NCBI GenBank assembly: GCA_902600395.1 | Contig: CACKJL010000005.1 | Span: 1-29,571, forward strand | Origin: an uncultured Prochlorococcus sp. | Lineage (GTDB): Bacteria > Cyanobacteriota > Cyanobacteriia > PCC-6307 > Cyanobiaceae | Reading direction: 5' to 3' | Length of the DNA stretch: 29,571 bases | Made by a program: the position numbers and the translations under genes | The notes under the pieces: model-generated | The model's database searches: none | Seen by the model: the letters and a program-made list of their open reading frames with translations, nothing else | Told to the model about the DNA's origin: nothing | Part shown: piece by piece, positions 24,835 through 29,571 of the stretch | Layout of the letters: each line of letters starts with the position of its first letter | Numbering within the stretch: the first letter of the stretch is position 1

Positions 24835-27174
24835 ATGATACATCAAGAAAATAATGATCTGTATGATCTTAATGAAGCACTGCAAGTTGAAAATTTAACA
24901 CTTAATGATTACGAAGAAATTTGCAAAAGATTAAAGAGAAAACCTAACAGAACGGAATTAGGCATGTTTGGCGTTATGTGGTCCGAACATTGTTGTTATA
25001 GAAATTCAAAACCTTTACTATCTAAATTTCCCACTCAAGGTAAAAATGTTTTAGTTGGACCTGGAGAAAATGCCGGCGTTATTGATGTTGGAAATAATCA
25101 AAAACTTGTTTTTAAAATAGAAAGTCATAATCATCCTTCTGCTATTGAACCTTTTCAGGGCGCAGCAACAGGTGTAGGAGGGATTTTAAGAGATATATTC
25201 ACAATGGGTGCAAGGCCAATCGCAGTTTTAAATTCATTGAGATTCGGTAACCTTGATAAATCATCAAATGTTGATTTACTACGAGGAGTTGTATCGGGTA
25301 TTGCACATTATGGGAATTGCGTAGGTGTGCCGACTGTTGGAGGTGAAATTGACTTCGATGATAGTTACTCTGGAAATCCTCTAGTGAATGTTATGGCTTT
25401 AGGACTTTTAGAGACTGAGGAAATCGTTTGTTCTGGAGCTAAAAATGTAGGATCACCAGTGTTATATGTTGGTAATACAACTGGCAGAGATGGTGTTGGT
25501 GGAGCTAGTTTTGCTAGTTCAGAATTAACTACAACTTCATTGGATGATAGACCTGCCGTTCAGGTAGGTGATCCATTTGTTGAAAAAAGTCTTATTGAAG
25601 CTTGTTTGGATGCTTTCAAGACAGGGGATGTAATTGCAGCTCAAGATATGGGTGCTGCTGGTTTAACATGCAGTAGCGCAGAAATGGCCGCAAATGGAAA
25701 TTTAGGGATATCTATTGATTTAGATTTGGTCCCTTCTAGAGAAGATGATATGTCCTCATACCAATATTTATTATCTGAATCGCAAGAAAGAATGTTGTTT
25801 GTCGTTAAAGAAGAAAAAATTAATGATCTTATTGAAAAATTTAATAAATGGGGATTATATGCCTCTGTTATTGGTGAAGTGATAGGAACTAATGAGGTAA
25901 TTATTTCTCATAAAGGTAAAATTGTGGCCCAAATACCTACTTCTGCTTTATCTGATGATACTCCAGTAAATTTTCACAATGTGATTAATAACCCACCCGA
26001 TGATCTTTTAAATAAATGGGAATGGACAGAAAATGATTTACCAGAAATTCATGAGCAAAAAATATTTTCATTGAAGGAAAATAAGAATTTTTCTTTTGCA
26101 GAAATCATTTTAAAACTACTCTCTAATCCATCAATAGCTTCTAAACGATGGATTTATAAACAATATGACTCTCAAGTTCAGGCAAATACAGTTTTTAAAC
26201 CTGGAAAATCAGATGCAGCCGTAGTAAGACTAAGGGAACAAAATAAAAAAAATAAAAGTAAAGTATTTTCTGGTGTCGCTGCTTCAGTTGATTGCAATAG
26301 TAGATGGGTTGCGCTTGATCCTTTTAGAGGATCTATCGCTGCCGTTGCAGAGTCTGCTAGAAATGTTAGTTGTGTTGGTGCTGAACCAGTAGCAATTACA
26401 AATAATTTAAATTTTTCTTCCCCTGAGAATGAAATAGGATATTGGCAACTCTCATCTTCATGTAATGGAATTTCTGTAGCCTGTAAAGCTTTAGAAACAC
26501 CTGTTACAGGAGGAAATGTATCTTTATATAATGAATCTAAAAATAAAGATAATCTAATTACTCCTATCAATCCTACTCCTGTTATTGGAATGGTTGGAAA
26601 GATAGATAATGTTGAAAAAGCTATAAGTAGTGAATGGAAAAATATTGAAGATCAAATCTGGTTAATTGGTTCTTCCAAATCAGAAATAAAAATTGCAGCT
26701 AGTTCTTATCTGGAATATTTTCATGGAGAAATTACAGGTCGGCCTCCAAAAATAGATTTATTGGATGAAAAGTTCTGCCAGAGTTTTTTGAGAAATGCGA
26801 TTTTAAACAGTCTTGTAGTCTCTTCTCACGATATAAGCGACGGAGGTTTAGCTATAGCTTTAGCGGAGTCTTGTATTTTGTCAGCAAGGGGTGCAACTAT
26901 AGAATTAGAGAAAGGTTTAAATAGAGTTGATAATTTATTGTTTGCCGAAGGGGGGTCAAGAATTATTTTTTCAATAAGTAAAATGAAAGAAAATAAATGG
27001 TTGAATTATTTAAAACAAAATCAAATAAAATTCCCATCAAGTGTTTATGTAAAAAAAATAGGATACGTATCTAGTGACACGTTGAAGATAAAAATCAACG
27101 AGAAAAATATTTGCAATATTAGGGTTGAGGAATTAACCGAAAAATTTAATAATAGTATTTCAGATTACTTTTAA
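24835..27174 (+). CDS. purL: Phosphoribosylformylglycinamidine synthase subunit PurL
   Basis: PurL converts formylglycinamide ribotide to formylglycinamidine ribotide with ATP, using ammonia channelled from PurQ with PurS. At 779 residues this is the small PurL type, lacking the fused glutaminase domain. Motifs include GMFGVMWSEHCCYRNS, FKIESHNHPSAIEPFQGAAT and VGGILRDIFTMGARP in the first AIR-synthase-like half. GVAASVDCNSRWVALDP and SSHDISDGGLAIALAES lie in the second half. The ATG at 24835 is 3 bases after the PRC-barrel gene. purF follows 47 bases later, so two early purine genes are consecutive. purQ and purS are not in the window. Confidence 0.97.
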   Translation: MIHQENNDLYDLNEALQVENLTLNDYEEICKRLKRKPNRTELGMFGVMWSEHCCYRNSKPLLSKFPTQGKNVLVGPGENAGVIDVGNNQKLVFKIESHNHPSAIEPFQGAATGVGGILRDIFTMGARPIAVLNSLRFGNLDKSSNVDLLRGVVSGIAHYGNCVGVPTVGGEIDFDDSYSGNPLVNVMALGLLETEEIVCSGAKNVGSPVLYVGNTTGRDGVGGASFASSELTTTSLDDRPAVQVGDPFVEKSLIEACLDAFKTGDVIAAQDMGAAGLTCSSAEMAANGNLGISIDLDLVPSREDDMSSYQYLLSESQERMLFVVKEEKINDLIEKFNKWGLYASVIGEVIGTNEVIISHKGKIVAQIPTSALSDDTPVNFHNVINNPPDDLLNKWEWTENDLPEIHEQKIFSLKENKNFSFAEIILKLLSNPSIASKRWIYKQYDSQVQANTVFKPGKSDAAVVRLREQNKKNKSKVFSGVAASVDCNSRWVALDPFRGSIAAVAESARNVSCVGAEPVAITNNLNFSSPENEIGYWQLSSSCNGISVACKALETPVTGGNVSLYNESKNKDNLITPINPTPVIGMVGKIDNVEKAISSEWKNIEDQIWLIGSSKSEIKIAASSYLEYFHGEITGRPPKIDLLDEKFCQSFLRNAILNSLVVSSHDISDGGLAIALAESCILSARGATIELEKGLNRVDNLLFAEGGSRIIFSISKMKENKWLNYLKQNQIKFPSSVYVKKIGYVSSDTLKIKINEKNICNIRVEELTEKFNNSISDYF

Positions 27175-27221
27175 ATATGAAAAACATTATTCAACTATTA
27201 ATCATTTTAAGTTATTAAGTT

Positions 27222-28682
27222 ATGTGCGGAATAGTTGGAATCGTTTCTTCAAATGATGTAAATCAACAAATTTACGATAGTCTTTTGCTCTTGCAGCATA
27301 GAGGTCAAGACTCAACAGGTATAGCAACAATGGAAAATACTGTTTTTCATATACATAAGGTTAAAGGTCAGGTTAATACTGCTTATAGAACTAGAGATAT
27401 GAGAAATTTAATTGGCAAAATTGGATTGGGTCATGTTAGGTATGCAACAAAGGGATCAGCAGAAAGTGTAGAAGAGGCACAGCCTTTTTATGTTAATGCA
27501 CCTTATGGAATTGTTTTGATACATAATGGAAATTTGACTAATACCAGAGATTTAGAAAAACAGTTATTTAATGTCGACAAGCGGCATACAAATTCTTCAA
27601 GCGATACTGAAATGTTGTTAAATGTATTTGCGACAGAATTACAAGAACAAATTCATAATCAAGAATTAGAACCTGATATTATTTTTAATGCGGTCAAATC
27701 TTTACATAAAAGAATTCAGGGGTCATATGCTTCAATTGCGTTAATTTCAGGACATGGTTTATTAGCATTTAGAGATCCTTTTGGTATTAGGCCTTTAGTC
27801 ATAGGGAAAAGAATTTCATTAATCACAAAAAAAGAAGAATGGATGGTTGCAAGCGAATCTTTAGTACTTGAGAATAATGATTATGAAGTAGTAAGAGATG
27901 TAGATCCAGGAGAAGCTGTTTTTATAAATCTTGATGGGGAGCTTTTCTCTAAGCAATGTTCAGAAAATCCAATGTTATTTCCCTGTGCTTTTGAATATGT
28001 TTATTTAGCTAGGCCAGATTCAATTATGAATGGAATATCAGTCTATAAAGCTCGTTTAAAGATGGGAGATTATTTAGCAGAAACAATAAAAGAAACAATC
28101 AATTCTGGAGATATTGATGTAGTTATGCCTATTCCTGATTCTTCTCGACCCGCGGCAATGCAAGTTGCAAGACAGTTAGGGATAGAATATAGGGAAGGTT
28201 TTTTTAAAAATAGATATGTTGGCAGAACTTTCATAATGCCTGGTCAGCAGAAACGTAAGAAATCTGTAAGGCAAAAATTAAATGCCATGAGTGCAGAGTT
28301 TAAAAATAAAAATGTATTAATTGTTGATGACTCGATAGTAAGAGGTACTACTTCAAAAGAAATTGTCCAGATGGCTAAAGATGCAGGAGCAAATAAAGTT
28401 TTTTTTACATCAGCAGCTCCGCCTGTACGTTATCCTCATGTTTATGGAATTAATATGCCTAATAGAGATGAATTAATAGCTTATAATAGAACAATAAGTG
28501 AAATCGCCGATAAACTTGAAATCGATAACCTTGTTTATCAAAGTGTTGAAAGTTTGCGTAAATCTATAATTGGGGATTCTTCTATTCAAGGTTTAGAGAT
28601 GAGTTGTTTTACTGGTGATTATGTAACTGGAACAGTAAATCAAGAATACTTAAATTGGGTTGAAAATGAATATAAATCTTAG
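27222..28682 (+). CDS. purF: Amidophosphoribosyltransferase
   Basis: PurF makes 5-phosphoribosylamine from PRPP and glutamine, the first committed step of purine synthesis. The 486 residues start MCGIVGIV, so Cys2 becomes the N-terminal nucleophile after methionine removal without a propeptide. The Ntn glutaminase half contains LLLQHRGQDSTGIA and GLGHVRYATKGS. The phosphoribosyltransferase half has MPIPDSSRPAAMQVA and the PRPP loop VLIVDDSIVRGTT (around residues 365-377). Three cysteines near residues 246-251 and 460-470 could be [4Fe-4S] ligands, as in Bacillus PurF, but I did not align them. Its TAG stop overlaps the opposite-strand topoisomerase-like stop by 4 bases. Confidence 0.97.
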   Translation: MCGIVGIVSSNDVNQQIYDSLLLLQHRGQDSTGIATMENTVFHIHKVKGQVNTAYRTRDMRNLIGKIGLGHVRYATKGSAESVEEAQPFYVNAPYGIVLIHNGNLTNTRDLEKQLFNVDKRHTNSSSDTEMLLNVFATELQEQIHNQELEPDIIFNAVKSLHKRIQGSYASIALISGHGLLAFRDPFGIRPLVIGKRISLITKKEEWMVASESLVLENNDYEVVRDVDPGEAVFINLDGELFSKQCSENPMLFPCAFEYVYLARPDSIMNGISVYKARLKMGDYLAETIKETINSGDIDVVMPIPDSSRPAAMQVARQLGIEYREGFFKNRYVGRTFIMPGQQKRKKSVRQKLNAMSAEFKNKNVLIVDDSIVRGTTSKEIVQMAKDAGANKVFFTSAAPPVRYPHVYGINMPNRDELIAYNRTISEIADKLEIDNLVYQSVESLRKSIIGDSSIQGLEMSCFTGDYVTGTVNQEYLNWVENEYKS

Positions 28683-29571
28683 TCGAGAAAGTTTTCAAGT
28701 CGGAAACAATTTTCGAGGTATTCATCATTATCTATTTTTAAAAAATCAATTAAAAAGTTTGATTTGTTGGATTTGAAATTTAATTTATTAAGGTCTAATC
28801 TTGCAGATTTGTTTTTATTAGTTTCAATATCAAGGTAATGGTTACTTGTCATTATTTTTAGGAAGTTATCGTTTTTAAGTTGGGTTTTTTCATTCAAATA
28901 TCCCAAACTGTATTCATTTGAGCAGTAAATTTCATTACTATTTATGCAAAATATTTTTCCTTGTTTAGATATTAAAAAAATATTTTCTCCATCATTAAAT
29001 GTACAAGAAGAAACGATTTTTTCAGATGGTAAAAGTTTTGCAATCATTAATCCTTGGGATTGCTTGGAAGTTGGAGTTAAAAATTTATTTGATAAATTAA
29101 ATTTAAAAATTCTTCCTATTGAGGTTAATATTATTAAGTTTTTGCTTTCATCAGAAATAAAAGAATCAATTGTTTTTAAATTATTTTTTAATTTTGTAAT
29201 AGTGAAAGATCTATTGCTTTTAATCATATCTTCATCAAATAAAACTTTTTTAAATCTTCCATCTGAATTTAATATGCATAAATAATTTCTAGTTTCTTTT
29301 TTAATTGAATGAAAATTTATTATTTCACTAGGATGAATATTTCCAAGAATTTTATTATCTAATTTAAAGTCTTTATTTATACTTGATTCCCAATCAATGT
29401 TAAATACTTTTCCCGTATTTGTGATTCCAATTAATTTTATATTTTTTTCAATATTACATATAAATTTTTGAATGTTTTTATTATCTATAATTTTATTTAC
29501 AACCTCAAATGATTTCTTGTAATTACCTAAAATCATCTTTTTTAAATAAAGTCTATTGTCTATGCATAATT
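28679..29571 (-). CDS. GyrA/ParC-like topoisomerase subunit A, C-terminal domain (5' end outside window)
   Basis: The frame stays open to the window edge: eleven more sense codons (...LCIDNRLYLKK) lie upstream of the ATG at 29536. That ATG is therefore internal, and the gene is cut by the boundary. The visible 297 residues show repeated beta-strand units of a GyrA/ParC-type beta-pinwheel that wraps DNA: LLILTSIGRIFKFNL with SKQSQGLMIAKLLPSEKIV, and LISKQGKIFCINSNEI with SLGYLNEK. These resemble the GyrA repeat (GR-hydrophobic pattern followed by a Ser/Gly-Leu turn), but they are strongly diverged and very Lys/Asn/Ile-rich. Genome position after purF fits the Prochlorococcus gyrase/topoisomerase IV A-like gene. 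The catalytic tyrosine domain is not in the window. Confidence 0.75.
   Translation of the reverse strand, partial: LCIDNRLYLKKMILGNYKKSFEVVNKIIDNKNIQKFICNIEKNIKLIGITNTGKVFNIDWESSINKDFKLDNKILGNIHPSEIINFHSIKKETRNYLCILNSDGRFKKVLFDEDMIKSNRSFTITKLKNNLKTIDSFISDESKNLIILTSIGRIFKFNLSNKFLTPTSKQSQGLMIAKLLPSEKIVSSCTFNDGENIFLISKQGKIFCINSNEIYCSNEYSLGYLNEKTQLKNDNFLKIMTSNHYLDIETNKNKSARLDLNKLNFKSNKSNFLIDFLKIDNDEYLENCFRLENFLD

Noticed and set aside
26178..26570. Minus-strand frame of 130 codons inside purL
   Set aside because: It is entirely antisense to the conserved second half of PurL and has no recognisable motif.
1..29571. Mobile elements, CRISPR arrays, tRNA/rRNA genes, toxin-antitoxin or defence systems
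   Set aside because: I looked for transposase or integrase motifs, regular repeats with spacers, tRNA-like cloverleaf ends and typical small gene pairs, and found none; all long frames are recognisable housekeeping genes or small clade-specific proteins.

Overview
The window is very AT-rich, gene-dense and colinear with the core genome of a marine picocyanobacterium. Gene order, small spacers and protein sequences fit a high-light-adapted (MED4-like) Prochlorococcus. The strongest cue is the block dnaN - PRC-barrel protein - purL - purF, followed by a convergent gyrase/topoisomerase A-like gene. That block is the conventional start of the numbered Prochlorococcus chromosome, so this window appears to span the chromosome 'end' and 'start', with the replication origin inside it. 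The species call comes from recognition, not from a database search.

Layout. 1-258 (-): start of a DAHP synthase (shikimate entry). 356-4297 (+): acnB and a CLC-type Cl-/H+ transporter. 4308-5162 (-): purU. 5210-6292 (+): FAD-dependent amine/amino-acid oxidase-like protein, ending stop-over-stop against dnaK (6289-8196, -). 8312-9172 (+): aroE. 9275-9736 (+): rpsF, convergent with argG (9740-10954, -). 10992-11186 (-): a possible small membrane protein. 11240-12837 (+): DUF3134 protein, mraY and an 81-residue unknown. 12771-14180 (-): sucrose-phosphate-synthase-type glycosyltransferase, whose 3' end overlaps the unknown. 14381-19019 (-): the DNA repair pair uvrA and recN. 19088-22627 (+): UbiB/ABC1 kinase, a secreted DUF1400 protein and thrC. 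22628-22964: the only gene-free stretch longer than 300 bases, with the features of a chromosomal origin. 22965-28682 (+): dnaN, PRC-barrel protein, purL, purF. 28679-29571 (-): C-terminal domain of a GyrA/ParC-like subunit, running off the window.

Functionally this is housekeeping DNA: aromatic amino acid synthesis (DAHP synthase, aroE), threonine and arginine synthesis (thrC, argG), purine synthesis (purL, purF, purU), the TCA half-cycle (acnB), wall synthesis (mraY), compatible-solute synthesis (SPS), repair (uvrA, recN), chaperone (dnaK) and replication (oriC, dnaN, topoisomerase A subunit). I saw no mobile element, CRISPR array, tRNA, rRNA, toxin-antitoxin or defence system. The most rewarding region is the thrC-dnaN spacer. 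It holds DnaA-box-like sequences, two of them in tandem directly before a (CTA)4 run and a pure A/T tract. This is the architecture of a DnaA-box / DnaA-trio unwinding module. The spacer also has a 13-bp perfect inverted repeat and a good dnaN promoter candidate.
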